Shown here: positions 35,357-48,351 of the stretch, one piece after another
Numbering within the stretch: the first letter of the stretch is position 1
Layout: every line of letters starts with the position of its first letter
Origin: Cenococcum geophilum 1.58
Lineage: Eukaryota > Ascomycota > Dothideomycetes > Gloniales > Gloniaceae
Reading direction: 5' to 3'
Assembly (NCBI GenBank): GCA_001692895.1
Contig: KV748207.1
Location: 310,001 to 374,000, forward strand
DNA length: 64,000 bases
The notes under the pieces: generated by a model
Told to the model about the DNA's origin: nothing
What the model saw: only the letters and a program-made list of their open reading frames with translations
The model's database searches: none
Translations under genes and position numbers: made by a program

Positions 35357-37366
35357 TTTGCTATCTAAATATAACTATAATGGGATTCCCACTATAACCC
35401 TATTAAAGGCGTCTGTTTTTAGCATTAATTTAAGGTCTAGGTTATAGTAATAAAGGATTAGGAAAGAGATAAGCCGATCCTTTATCTCTTTAAAGGCTTC
35501 TATATAGCTATTATTAAAGATAAAAGGCGTATCCTTCCTAGTTAGTTATATAAGAGGTTTTGCTATAATTCTATAGTTATAGATAAACTAGCGGTAGAAG
35601 TTATAAAAGCTAAAAAAGGATTAGATTCCTTTTACTATATAAAGGGGCTTCTAGTTATAAATTATCTTTACCTTTTTAGGGTTAACCTTAATTCCTTCTA
35701 TAGTTATAATAAACCTAAGGTATTTTATACGTTTTACCCTAAACTTACATTTCTTAATATTAACTTATAAGCCCGCGTTCTATAGTCTCTCTAGAACCTT
35801 TTTACTATAAACTTAATATTTAAGTTTGTTATCTAAGTATATAAGAATATTGTCTAGGTATACTGTATAGAATTTATTAAGGTAATTAAAAAGAACATTA
35901 TTTATATACCTTTAGTATATAGCCGGTCCGTTTATTAGTCTAAAAAAAACTTTATATTTATAGGAACTATAACGGGTACGGAATATTATTAAATCTTTAG
36001 ATATAAGGCTATCCTAATTTAGTAAAAAGCTTAGCGGATATTAAGTTTAGTAAAGATCTTTGCCTAGCTTAGACGTATAAGGGTTTTATTAATTAAAGGA
36101 ATAGGATACTAGTCCTTTTAAGTAATAGCGTTTAGCTTTTAATAGTTAATATAAAAACGAAGGCCTTTATTAGGCTTTTTTATAAATAGGATAGGAGAAG
36201 CAAAAGGGGCTTAACTTAGCTTAATAAACCCTTTATCTAGGTTATTAATTAAGTACTACTTTATTACTTTTAGCTTATCCATTAATTAATAGTAGAGGGG
36301 GCTATAGCCTAGCGAGTTATTGGCTTTTAATTAAATCTTATAATTATATATTTGGTAGGGTGGTAATTTATCTAAGGCTGCCTTTAAGAATATATCCTTA
36401 TTGTCTGTATAAATGGTAAAAAGGAGGCGTTTAACTAGTTCCTTATTAGTTTCCTTAGCTAGCCTTTCCTCTCTATTATTAATAATTTGGTTAATCTTAT
36501 ATAGGCTTATTATAAAGACCTTATTATTCTTCTGGTATATATTAAAGTAAAACGCTATAGCACTAATTATAGCAATATTTATAGTAGGGGGGTTACCTAA
36601 TAATAGGGGCGTACGTAACTTTAGGAACTTCTAGGGTACTAGCATTATTATTACTCTTTTTAGCTCCTATTATATCTTTTAGAGGTTATCCCTTATATCC
36701 TACTAATACGTTCTTTTCCATACTAGTTAAATCTATATAATTTAGACGTCGTCTATATTACTATCTATCCCGCTTTTATATATAAAGTCCTCTTTAAATA
36801 TAGCGCTTTAGGAGAGTATTTTTATTAGTATAGAGTTCTTTCTAGCTTCATGGCGGGCGTCCTCTTAGGTAAAGACTAGGTTATAGGCCCGGACATCCTA
36901 CTAGTAAATAGGGTTAGCCCTTATAGCTAATGTCTTATAGTTAGTTCGGATCTCCCTAATAAAGAAGGGCAACCTTAGTCTATCCTCTAGCTAGATAAAC
37001 TATCTTTATTATACGTTTAACTAAATATTAAAATAAGATATCTATTTTTATTTAAGGATTATATTATAGGACCCTAGGTCTAGGATGTAAAAGGGGATAC
37101 TATATTAGCGTTATTCGTTAAGAGCGATATATAACTTTAAGATATAGGTAACGGGCCGACCGGCTTAGCTATTATAGCCTTTTACCTAAATAGGCTTCTC
37201 TAGTCGGATAGCTTCTATATTTAGAAACTTAGTAATATTATTTATATAGGCAGTATTTATAAAGGCAAAGCTATTTGCTCTAGTATTAATAAGGGCGGTT
37301 ATATTAACTCTATATCTATTTTAAGATACTATATATAGAACTATAAAATACTTTCCACCCATTAAC

Positions 37367-37577
37367 TGTAACGGCGCTATCGCACGTTACCTGCTAAATT
37401 CTGCCATATTCTGCCGATCTGCGATTGGCCCGCCCAAAGCTAGCGCCTTAGCGGCTTACCCTATATATTTGTTTACATCAGTCCTAGCGACCCCTTTTCC
37501 TTCTCTTTAGCTTAGTATCTTCGCAATATAGCATTCGTTTAAGCTTTGGTTTAGAGGCATTTGTTTAAGCCGTAATA
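37367..37577 (+). repeat. Gy-4 LTR 3
   Basis: 211 bp. Starts directly after TTAAC of the inverted pol. AGCTTAGTAT (37509-37518) pairs with ATACTAAGCT (37580-37589), 2 nt past the LTR end. Confidence 0.92.
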
Positions 37578-37799
37578 TTATACTAAGCTCTCCCTACCTT
37601 GCCTGGGAAGGCCTTAATAATATCCCACCCTAAAGAAACTTCGTCTGCAATGACGCATTAACACGCTATACTTAGACACTAAAACAACTCTATATTACCT
37701 GGGAAGGCCTAGATAATATCCCACCTTATAAGCTAGATAGGACTGGACCTATACCCCCGGAATTAAAACTAAAGCGTATAATACTAACAAACCTTAGGA

Positions 37800-39030
37800 A
37801 GCTAATAATAGCACCTAAAGTAAGCTTATTTAAGAGAGCTGCCTTTACCTAAAAGAAACCTAAGATCTAATTAGGATTAGAAATTAAAGATAATAATAAT
37901 ATTATAGACATACGCGAGCAGATTCGCGCCCTTATAGCTAGCTAGGAAGCTAATTGTTTTAAAGCGAAAAATATATAAGAGACCCTATAAGAGATCCTAG
38001 AAAGCCTTACGGCCCTATAAAATAGCCTAGCTTCCCTTTCTTAAAGCCCTAGCTAACCTATTTACTCTACTCAATGTGATATACTAGGGAGTACGGATAT
38101 AATAATAAAGTAATTAAAGTCCGTTAAGCTCCCTAACCCCCTATTACTATCTAATAGGATAGACCCTACCTTTAAGAATTAGAGGATTTAAGTATAAGGA
38201 AAGCTCCGTATTAACTATAACTATTTCCTTTCTAAAGAAGCTAAAATGCTCTACCTCTTTAGTCGAACCACTAGGGACGCCCAACGGCACCTTTAAGCTA
38301 AGTTTGAGGACAACTCCCCTATCTAATTTATATCTATTAACGAGATAATATAGCACCTAGCGACTATCTATATTAACCCAAATAAAGTACAGGATGCCTG
38401 TTATAACTATAATTACCTAATAATAAAACCGAACTAACCCTTTGCCAAATTCTAGACTTAATTCCTACACCTTACAGAAGAAGGCTAGGTTCCCCTTAAG
38501 AACTACTAATTAGACCTATACAATAAGCTAATAATCCGGCTATAAGAAAAGATCGCTATAACCTTAAATAACCTACTAACCCACGAAAGACTTGTAGCTT
38601 ATTACCTATTATTAGATTTAGAACTAAAGCGGATTAACGCCTACCCTAATTAGTAGAAGCGACTCTATAATAATCGGAACTCGCTAGCTACACCTATAGG
38701 AGCTAAAGTAGGAAGATAAGTTACGACTGCTCTTATACTAAAGGCGGTTATAACTACGCACTAGCAAGCCTTACCCGACTAGCTATATACCACGCCATTA
38801 ACTAGTATTTGCTATAATACTCTAATTAACCCTACCTCGGCTATGTGCTTTAACTGCAATAAATAAGGTTACTTTATCTTATTTTGCCCGGAGCTAAAGG
38901 ATATAGGCGATATTAAGGAGATAGAGGAAGGAGAAATGTCCGATAAGTTAGGAAAAGAAAAACCCTAGGGAAAAACTCCCCTCTAGGGTACCCTATCAAT
39001 CTTAAAGAGATTAATCTCAGTTAGTTAATA
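37800..39030 (+). pseudogene. Gy-4 gag, right copy
   Basis: Reading KVSLFKRAA, DIREQIRALIAS and RDAQRHLKLS, then the zinc knuckle near 38845 (CFNCNK.GYFILFCPELKDIGDI, H replaced by Y and Gln by stop). An acidic linker follows (EIEEGEMSDKLGKE). The linker runs on into the protease, so gag and pol form one frame. Confidence 0.8.
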
Positions 39031-39031
39031 G

Positions 39032-42000
39032 GTGGAAAGTATTTCATGGTTCTATGTATAGTATTTTAAAATGGATATAGAGTTAATATAACTACCCTTA
39101 TTAATACTAAAGTAAATGGCTTCGCCTTTATAAATACTGCCTATGCAAATAATATTACTAAGTTTCTAAACGTAGAAGCCATCTAACTAGAGAAGCTTAT
39201 CTAGGTAAAGGGCTATAACGGCCAAGCCGGTCGGCCCGTTACCTATATCTTAAAGTTGTATATTACTCTTAATAGACGACGCTAATATAACATCCCCTTT
39301 TGCATTTTAGACCTAGGGTCCTACGATATAATCCTTAGACGAAAATAGATATCCTATTTTAATATTTAGTTAAACGTATAAAAAAGACGGTTTATCTAGC
39401 CAGAGGATAAACTAAGGTTGCCCTCCTTTATTAGGGAGATCTAAACTAACTATAAGATACTAGCCGTAAGGGCTAACCCTACCTACTAGCAGAATGTCCG
39501 AGCCTATAACCTAGCCTTTACCTAAGAGAACGCCCGCCATAAAGCTAGAAAGAACTTTATACTAATAAAGATATTCTCCTAAAGCGCTATATTTAAAAAG
39601 AACTCTATATATAAAAGCGGGACAGATAATAATATAGATAATATCTAAATTATATAGATTTAACCGTTATGGAAAAGAATGTATTAATAGGATATAAGGG
39701 ATAACCTCTAAAAAATGTAATAGGAGCTAAAAGGAGTAATAATAACGCTAGTACCCTAGAAGTCCCTAAAGTTATATACGCCCCTATTATTAGTTAACCC
39801 CCCTACNNTANANATNGCCGTAATTANCGCTATAGCGTTCNACTTTAATATATACNANAAGGATAATAAGGTCTTTATAATAAGCCTATATAAAATTAAC
39901 CGAATTATTAATAATAGAGAGGAAAGGCTAGATAAGGAAACTAATAAGAAACTAGTTAAACGCTTTCTTCCTACTATTTATACAGGCTATAAGGATATAT
40001 TCTTAAAGGCGGCCTTAAATAAGTTACCCCCCTACTAGATATACAATTATAAGATTTAATTAGAGGCTAATAACTCGCTAGGCTATAGCCCCCTTTACTA
40101 TTAATTAACGGATAAGCTAAAAGTAATAAAGTAGTACTTAATTAACAACCTAGATAAAGGGTTTATTAAGCTAAGTTAAGCCCCTTTTACTTCCCCTATT
40201 CTATTTATAAAAAAGCCTAATAGAGGCCTTTGTTTTTATATTGACTATTAAAAGCTAAACGCTATTACTTAAAAGGACCGGTATCCTATTTCTTTAATTA
40301 ACGAGACCCTTATATATTTAAGCTAGGCAAAGATCTTTACTAAACTTAATATCCGCCAAGCTTTCTACTAAATTAGGATAAACCCTATATCTAAAGATTT
40401 AACAACGTTCCGTACCTGCTATAGTTTCTATAAATATAAAGTTCTTCCTTTTAGACTAATAAACGGACTGGCTACGTACTAAAGGTATATAAATGACGTT
40501 CTTTTTAATTACCTTAACGAATTCTGCATGGTATACCTAGACGACATTCTTATATACTTAGACGACAAACTTAAATATTAAGTTTATATTAAGAAGGTCC
40601 TAGAAAGACTACGGAACGCAAGCTTATAAGTTAATATTAAGAAATACAAGTTTAGGGTAAAATATATAAAATACCTTGGGTTTATTATAACTATAAAAGG
40701 AATTAAGGTTAACCCTAAGAAGGTAAAGGTAATCCGTAACTGGAAGCCCCTTTATATAGTAAAAGAAATCTAGTCCTTCCTTAGTTTTTATAATTTTTAC
40801 TGCTGGTTTATCCGTAATTACGGAATTATAGTAAAACCTTTTATACAACTAACTAGGAAGGACACGCCTTTTATCTTTAATAATAGCTATATAGAGGCCT
40901 TTAAAGAGGTAAAGAATCGGCTTATCTCTTTCCTAATCCTTTATTACTATAACCCGGACTTTAAATTAATGCTAGAAATAAACGCCTCTAATAGGGTTAT
41001 AGCGGGAATCCTATTACAGTTATATCTAGACAGCAAATAGTACCTTATAGCTTTTTTCTTAAAGATAATAGACCCGGCTAAGTATAACTATAAAGTATAT
41101 AATAAAGAAATGCTAGCTATTATTTAATTACTCTCCTAATAGCGCGTAGAGCTTAAAGGTACGAACTCCTAGATTAGGATATATATAGATTATAAAGCCC
41201 TAAAGTACTTTATAACTATAAAGTAGCTTANNANNTAATAAGCCTAGTAGGCTAAAATANTCTNCTAATTCTTCTTTATAATTATATATNNTTCTAGTAA
41301 GTAAAACTTTAAGGCTAATGCCCTAACCTAAAGAGAATAAGATGTAGGACCCTAGGATAAGCTAAAGACCTAATATTGGACGCGTGCCCTCTTCTATCTA
41401 GAATAGCTTAACCTATAGATCCTTAAGGAGCTAGACTCCTAGTAAAACGAGCTAATACTAATAGAGGAGTCCTTAGATAAGCTAATAGGGCTAATTAACT
41501 ACCTCCTAACTGTAAACCGTACGGCTAACGCCTTAAGGGCCCTCCGTAAATAAGCTGTAAAAGAAACCCCTAATTTTAAAACGGAGGAAGGATTGCTCCT
41601 ATACTAGGAGCGGCTTATAGTCCCTAACGTTAATAATCTATAGACTAAACTAATCCGCGAAGCTTATTGCTAAATCTCTATAATATACCCTAGTAAGAAT
41701 AAGACCCGTAAAATTATTAACTGCCGCTACTACTAGCTAAGAATAGTTGCGGATATTAATTAATATATATAGAACTATAAAGACTACTAGAAAGCTATAA
41801 TCCCACAGAATAAAACCCTAGGACTACTTAAGCTACTCCTAATACTAGAGCGCCCTTAGTAGTATATCTTTATAGACTTTTATAAACTACTTAGGGACCG
41901 TAACGGATATAATATAATTATAGTTATAGTTAACCGCTTTAATAAACGCCCGTTTTTAATTCCCTATTATAAGAATATTAATGCTAAAGAGGTAGCCTAG

Positions 42001-42975
42001 CTATATATCTATTACGTCTACTAAATCTACAGACTACTAGATACTATTATATCCAATTATAGGCTATAGTTTATATTAGCCTTCTGAAATAAGTTTATCT
42101 AGATTTTAGGTATTAAGCTAAAGCTTTTTACGGCTTACTACCCCCAAACAGACGGCTAGATAGAGATTATAAATTAGTACCTAGATTAGAGGCTTAGGCC
42201 CTTTATTAACTATTTCTAGGATAACTAGTTTAAACTACTACCCTTAATAGACTATGTGTAAGTAACCCTACCCTATAACTCTATAGGGTTTGCCCTAATT
42301 TAGCTAGAAATAGAATACTTACCCCATATAAGCTTTAACTAAAAAAAGCTAGAAAAACCCTAAACTATATAAGAGAAGCTATTCTATACTAAGGCCCAAT
42401 AGTACACCAAATAATTAAAGGAAGCTTAGATGGTAGCCTATAAGAACCTAGAAAAAGCTTAAAGATTAATAGAATAGTAGGCGAATAGACACCATTAAAA
42501 GCCCGATTTTACCCCTGGTAATATAGTCTAGGTTATAATAAGGAATTAAAAGACTAAATAACCTAGCCATAAGCTAGACTATTAGATAGTAGAACCGTAT
42601 AAGGTTCTTAAGAAGATAGGCAACTTGTATAAGATAAAGCTCCTAGATTTAATTAGGGTTTACCCTATCTTTTTACTAAATAAGTTATAAAAAGCTATAA
42701 ACAACCTATTACCTAGATAAAAGAACAAGCCTCCCCTACTAGTTTAAGTAAATAATAATAATAAATAGGAGGTTAATAGAATACTAGCCTATAAGATAGT
42801 ATGGGGAACGCTAAAATACTATATTTAATAAAAGGGCTATAATCCTAACCTAACCTAGTACCCTATATAGAACTTTATAAGCTACTCCTAGAAGCTTAAA
42901 GAATTTTATAACTAATACCCTAATATACCTAGACCCTTAAAGTACCTAGATAAATAGATAAAATACTAGTATAAT
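39032..42975 (+). pseudogene. Gy-4 pol (protease, RT, RNase H, integrase, chromodomain)
   Basis: Protease around 39050-39350 (GKYFMVLCIVF, NGFAFINTAYANNITKFL). RT from about 40000 (GYKDIFLKAALNKLPPY, PFTSPILFIKKPNRGLCFYI) keeps YLDD at about 40535-40550 (MVYLDDILIYLDD). RNase H 41080-41300 (YNYKVYNKEMLAII). Integrase about 41600-42550. Chromodomain-like end near 42770-42970 (WEVNRILAYKIVWGTLKYYI, GYNPNLT.YPIQNF). This assigns it to the chromoviruses. Many Gln/Trp-site stops; N bases at 39807-39856 and 41231-41291. Confidence 0.87.
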
Positions 42976-43100
42976 AAAGATAATAAGTTACCGGAAGAAT
43001 ATAGGGACAAAAACACTCTAAAGCCCTAATACAGCTATCTACCAAATTTTACTATATTCTGCCGTTTTCTAATAGTACTATAAAATTTCAGATATTTAGG

Positions 43101-43123
43101 AACTTTAACTACCAGTTAAAGTT
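43101..43123 (+). other. Conserved 3' hairpin (Gy-4)
   Basis: Perfect palindrome AACTTTAACT / ACC / AGTTAAAGTT. The flanks GATATTTAGG and GTCTAATTAGTTAGAT match those in Gy-1 and Gy-2. Confidence 0.85.
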
Positions 43124-43340
43124 GTCTAATTAGTTAGATCCATATTAAGACTTTTAACGGCTACTCTTTCTAGCCTAGTACTTCTACTTAGCCTATAATT
43201 GCCCCTTATACTTAGTCTAAACATACTTATATCTCCTTTATCTCCTTATCTTATATTTTATAATCCTATATTTATAAGCCTAGTACTACCCTATTTCTAA
43301 CTAAGCCTAAGGGCAGGCTTTCTTTTAAAGAGGGGGGTGA

Positions 43341-43550
43341 TATAATAGCGCTATCGCATATTACCTGCCAAATTCTGCCATATTCTGCTAACCTATAATT
43401 GGCCCGCCTAAAGCTAGCGCCTTAGCGGCTCACCCTATATATTTGTTTATATTAATCCTAGTAACCCCTTTTCCTTCTCTTTAGCTTAGTATCTTTGTAA
43501 TACAGCATTCTATAAGCTTTGGTTTAGAGGCATTTATACGAGCCGTAATA
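43341..43550 (+). repeat. Gy-4 LTR 4 (3' LTR), preceded by polypurine tract 43326-43338
   Basis: 210 bp. The TG start is altered to TATAATAGCG. Polypurine AAAGAGGGGGG lies just upstream, and TSD ATACC follows. Confidence 0.92.
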
Positions 43551-43555
43551 ATACC

Positions 43556-44300
43556 GTTTAGTAGACTCTTCGCCTAATAGGAGACTAGTAGCCCCTAGAA
43601 GTAGCAATCCTACTAAAAAGTCCTTAATAATTTTAACTTAATATACCGCGACTATAACCTGCTAGCTACTAACTAAGCTAAACTATATACCCTAAAGATA
43701 AGCCCTATTAAATTATTTAATAAATTCTATATTAAATTCTAGGAATATACTAGAGCCCTCGCCCGAAATAATATAAAAAACTAGAAAAACCTCCTTAAAA
43801 AAGTTACTTATTGCCTTAGTTACGCAGCCGCCAGCTATAACTATAACGAGGTTTATAATATAGTAGCAGCTCTATAAAAGATTATATAACAACTAAATTA
43901 GATTATTATTACTAACTTTTACCTAAAGACCTCTTTGTAGAAGCCCTTTAGGCCTACTAAACCCATATATACTAAGCTACTAATACCTACTACCTTAAGT
44001 ACTACCAGAACTAATATTAATTTCTCTATACTAACCTTTTTATAAAAACTCCTAGATAGAAAGCGCGAGCTACTTTAGAAACTAGGACGCTGCTATAGAT
44101 ACTATTAAGAAGGCTATTATTATAATAACCCAAACTACCTAATAGCTAGGTTTAGTAGCTACCGCCTAATACTTAACCTAATACCCTAAACACTAAATAT
44201 ATTACTATACGCTACTACCATATAAGACGAAGACGTAGTAATAGTAGTAGAGTTAGATACGGAAACGGAAAACGCTAAGTCCTAGCCCTAAGTTATAGGT
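43556..44300 (+). pseudogene. Gy-1 gag, second part
   Basis: Continues the frame of 30181-30981 once one ATACC copy is dropped. Readable parts are FNKFYIKFQEYTRALARNNI and YRYYQEGYYYNNPN, a degraded zinc knuckle with Cys/His changed to Tyr. Confidence 0.7.
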
Positions 44301-47300
44301 TAGGACGCCCTAATAATAGAGGGATCTATATATTGGCTTACTTAATAAATAACTTTATAAAGATAAATAGACGGAAATAGATAGTTTTACCTATAATAGG
44401 AACTATTGCTAAAAAATAATATAAAAGCCATTCTATAATTAATTATGGAGCTACTAATAAATTTATAGATACCAAATTTATGCGTATTTATAACCTACTT
44501 ACCTTACCCCTTACTAAAGCCCGCGCCCTATAACTCGCTAATAGTAATTATACTATATAGAAGATTACCTATATAGTATAACTCTACCTAAATATAAATA
44601 GGCACCAAGAAGAACTTTAGGCCTATATTATACTACTTACTAACTACCCTATTATCCTTAGAATAAACTAGCTTAAATAATATAACCCCGCTATTAACTA
44701 GAAGAAAAAAGAAGTAACCTTTAACTCTAAATACTATAGAGAGACTTGCCTAAGGCATAGCCTAGCCACCTCTATTTACTCCCTAGGATATTAACCTAAG
44801 AAACCCCTTATTACCCTACCTACAACTAACTACTACTACGTAAGTGCCTTAGCCTTCTACTGTATAATATATAAGAAAGGCTAAACCGTTATTATAGCTT
44901 CCTAATTACGACTATATAAGCTTAATAAAGAATCGGACTATATCCTTTACAGTAATAGGATAGACATAGTCGATCTTTTAGAAGACGACGCCCTTACGGA
45001 ACTTTACAGACTTTTACCTTTAGACTTTAAGAAGTTTATAAAGCTTAAAAAAGGACTTACTAATAAAGAACTTCGTAAGCTCCTCCCTAAAAGGCACTAT
45101 AACTTTACTAATATATGCTTACAAAAGAGCGTAGATATACTCCCCCTATATTAACCTAATAACTATACTATTAATATTAAATGAGGAAAAATGCTATCTT
45201 ATAAGAGACCCTACCTAATATTAAAAGACAAACTTCTAGTTATAAAAAAGTATATTAATAAGCACCTTAATAAAGAATTTATTCGTCCTAGTATATTACT
45301 AGCAGCCGCCCCTATTCTTCTTACTAAGAAACTAAAAGGAGGTATTTAATTCTATATTAACTATAGAGGACTTAACGCTATTATAATTAAAAACTAATAC
45401 CTAGTACCGCTTATATATAAGACCCTTAAGCGGCTTAGTTAAGCTAAAATCTATACTAAGCTTAATATTATCGCCGCCTTTAATTATCTCTAAATACGGG
45501 AAGGTAATAAATAGAAAACCGTATTCGCATTGCGCTTTAGCCAATTTAAATATACTATTATACCCTTTAGCGTATATAACGGCCTAGGCACCTTCTAAAG
45601 CTATATTAATAACGCCTTATAGGACTACCTTAATGACTTCTACTCTACGTACCTAGACGACATACTTATTTATAGTAATAACCCCTCTAAGCATACTAAA
45701 TACGTTTAAAAGGTCCTATAGCGCCTTAGGGATATAGGACTTTATATTAATTTAAAGAAATGCGAATTCTTAGTTATAGAAGTAAAATACCTTAAACTAA
45801 TTATTACTACTAAGGGTATTTATATGGACCCCAAAAAGGTATATATAATTACTAAACAGTAAGCCCCTAACTGTATTAAGGACGTATAAGCCTTTCTCGG
45901 TTTCGCTAACTTCTATTAGAAATTTATATACAACTTCTTAGGCGTAGTAGCACTATTTATAGCAATAATACAAATAAAGGGCCTTTTTATAAAAGGAAGA
46001 AAAACGTACCTATACTTTACCTAGACGCCTAAATATGAGAAGGCGTTCTAAGACCTTAAAAATGCCTTTACTAAAGCACCTATCCTAGCTTACTTTACAT
46101 TAGGATAATAACTCTACCTTAAAACTAACTCCTTAGACTACGTTAACGTAGGTATCCTCTCTTAAATAGGTAATAATAGTCTTCTTTACCTAGTCACATT
46201 TTACTTATCTAAGCTTATACTATAAAAGTATAACTATAAGATCTATAATAAAGAACTCCTTATAATTATATAAGCGTTTAAAGAATTCTAACTAGAACTC
46301 TCTTTAGTAGAGCCTAACTAGCCAACTAAAGTCCTTAACTATAGACTATTGCAATCTTAAGTACTTTATAACCATAAAGTAGCGAAATTAATACTGAGTA
46401 CATTAGAACGAGTTCCTCTTTAGTTTTAACTTTAAAATTATATATAGATTAAAAGTATAAGGTACTAAACCTAATAGCCTAATACGCCGCTTATAAGACC
46501 TTCCTTAGTCTAAAGATAACCCCTATAATTAGTTCTAATAATAGACAATCCTAAAAGCACAAAATTTGGCCCTAGGTATACTACCTATAATAAAGCTAAC
46601 TATACCCTAGCTTTATACTACAGAACTAAAGTTACCTGCTAAAATTAATAAGCTTATTACTACGGCATATAACGCCTCTGTTAACTTATTACTATATTAA
46701 CTTATTGCCGTAAAGACCTCTAGCGCCTATATACTGCCTAATAACCTCTAAAGCTTAGGCTAGATTAATATAGCAGCCTTAAAAGTAAAAAAAAACAGGC
46801 TTTATTATAGAGGCCGCCTATTTATCCCTAACTTAGAAAATCTATAACAGTAACTAATCTAAATGGCCTATGACCTCTAATTAAGCGGCTACCTAGGTAG
46901 AGGAGGAACTTATAAGCTTCTTAGCTAATACTACTTCTGGCTAAAAATAATAGACTTAGTTAAACGCTTTATAGGCGTTTACTATAGTTATAAGCGCGTT
47001 AAGGCCTTTAATATAAAGTACTAAGAACTACTATACCCTCTACTAGTACCTATATAACGATAGGCAGATATTGCTATAAATTTCGTTATTAACCTACTAC
47101 CCTATAAATGATATGGCCGTACTTATAAGAACATCCTTATAACAATATACCGACTTATAAAAGAGCGCCACTATGTCCTAACTAAAGGTGTAGCCGTTAG
47201 CGATATTACTAACGCCTTCCTTTATAAAGTTTACTGACTATATAGGTTACCTAATTTGATTACGTCCGACTAAGATATATAATTTAACTCTAATATATAG

Positions 47301-48250
47301 AGACAAATCTACTAACGCCTTAGCATCTCTATTAAGATATCTATATCCTTCTATTATAAAACTACTAGGTAATCGGAAAACGCTAATGCTAGTATAAAAG
47401 CGTACCTATAATAGGTAGTCGCCTATAGTTAAAATAACTAGGTAAATTATTTCCTACTAGGTAAATTTATAGTGAATAACTATATCTTAACCACTATAGG
47501 ACTTACCACATTCTTCGCGAATAAGGGTTATTACCCCCAATCTGGTATAGAGCTACCAGAACCTATTAATAAGAAACTGCTATATAGAAAACGCCTTAAG
47601 ATACTACTTGCTAACTAGCATATAGACTGTATAGAGAGTCTACTTAACTATTATAAGGGAGAAATGGCCTAGGCTTAAGCAAAGTAGGCCTACTTTATTA
47701 ACTATTATAAAACGCTACTACCGGAGATGCGTGTTGGCGACTAGGTATAACTAAACACACGCAATATCTCTATATAGAGGCCTATAAAGTTACTTAATTA
47801 CAAAAACCTTGGCCCCTATTTAATTAAATGAGTTATTAATAGGGGAGCCATATATAAGCTAGAACTCCTATCTACCCTAGCTACTTATGGGATATAGCCT
47901 ATATTTTACCTATAGCTACTACACCTCTATTAGCCTAACCTATTACTAGGGTAGATATAGCCTAAACCCCTACTAGTACTAATTTAGGATAAGAATAAAG
48001 ACGAGAACTATAAGGAGTAGACCGTTAAACAAATTATTAACTCTAAATACTTTAGCAAAGGTAGAGGACGACGGCTCTACTATAGAGCTATATATATAGG
48101 ATTTAACATAAATTAGCCAGAATAGTAACTATAGGAAGACTTTAAAAATGCAAAGGATCTAATTAGTGACTTTTACTACGTAAACCTATAGAAACTAGGC
48201 CTAAGCAGAGACTTTATACCTAATCCTCTATAGAAGCCCTTATAGAGTTA
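44300..48250 (+). pseudogene. Gy-1 pol (protease, RT, RNase H, integrase, chromodomain-like end)
   Basis: A protease-like part near 44400-44700 (INYGATNKFIDTKFM) is followed by RT from about 45240 (YINYRGLNAIIIKN, YTKLNIIAAFNYL) with an intact YLDDILIYS motif near 45650. RNase H spans about 46000-46500. Integrase about 46870-47450 has the zinc-binding segment and DIAINFVINLLPYK-type core. A chromodomain-like end lies near 48020-48200 (TVKQIINSKYFSKGRGRRLY). The RT and integrase are clearly different from Gy-2/Gy-4. Confidence 0.83.
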
Positions 48251-48351
48251 AACCATTATATATTGCCACGTAAGGGCAAATTACTATTAGATTGCCGTTA
48301 GATTGCGGTAAAGTACGATTATATAACCGGAATATCGTTAAGATATCCAGA

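Larger units (their letters stand above)
32880..37366 (-). pseudogene. Gy-4 inverted pol (protease to chromodomain)
   Basis: Minus-strand counterpart of 39032-43330. It contains the hairpin palindrome (33072-33094), integrase region (about 33300-34600), RNase H (34850-35500), RT with a YLDN motif near 35850, and protease next to the joint at 37366. A 194-bp solo LTR sits at 35163-35356. N bases occur at 34517-34519 and 34931-34974. It cannot be expressed with the gag on its left, which is on the other strand. Confidence 0.82.
30982..43550 (+). mobile_element. Gy-4 composite: LTR-gag-[inverted LTR-pol]-LTR-gag-pol-LTR
   Basis: One 5-bp duplication, ATACC (30977-30981 and 43551-43555), flanks the whole 12.6-kb unit. 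Order: LTR 30982-31191 (+), gag to 32642 (+), LTR 32643-32853 (-), pol 32854-37366 (-), LTR 37367-37577 (+), gag and pol (+), LTR 43341-43550 (+). The left gag stops at GTTAA (32638-32642). The inverted pol begins at the same GTTAA read on the other strand (TTAAC 37362-37366). In the uninterrupted copy (about 39020-39035) GTTAA occurs once, inside the gag-protease linker. The outer LTR ends abut both joints exactly. This fits an inversion-type autointegrant joined to a full-length copy. Confidence 0.88.

Noticed and set aside
32643..37366. Reading the inverted half of Gy-4 as an independent minus-strand element inserted in Gy-4
   Set aside because: It has no gag or 5' LTR, and the short repeat at its edges is inverted rather than direct, which fits autointegration better.
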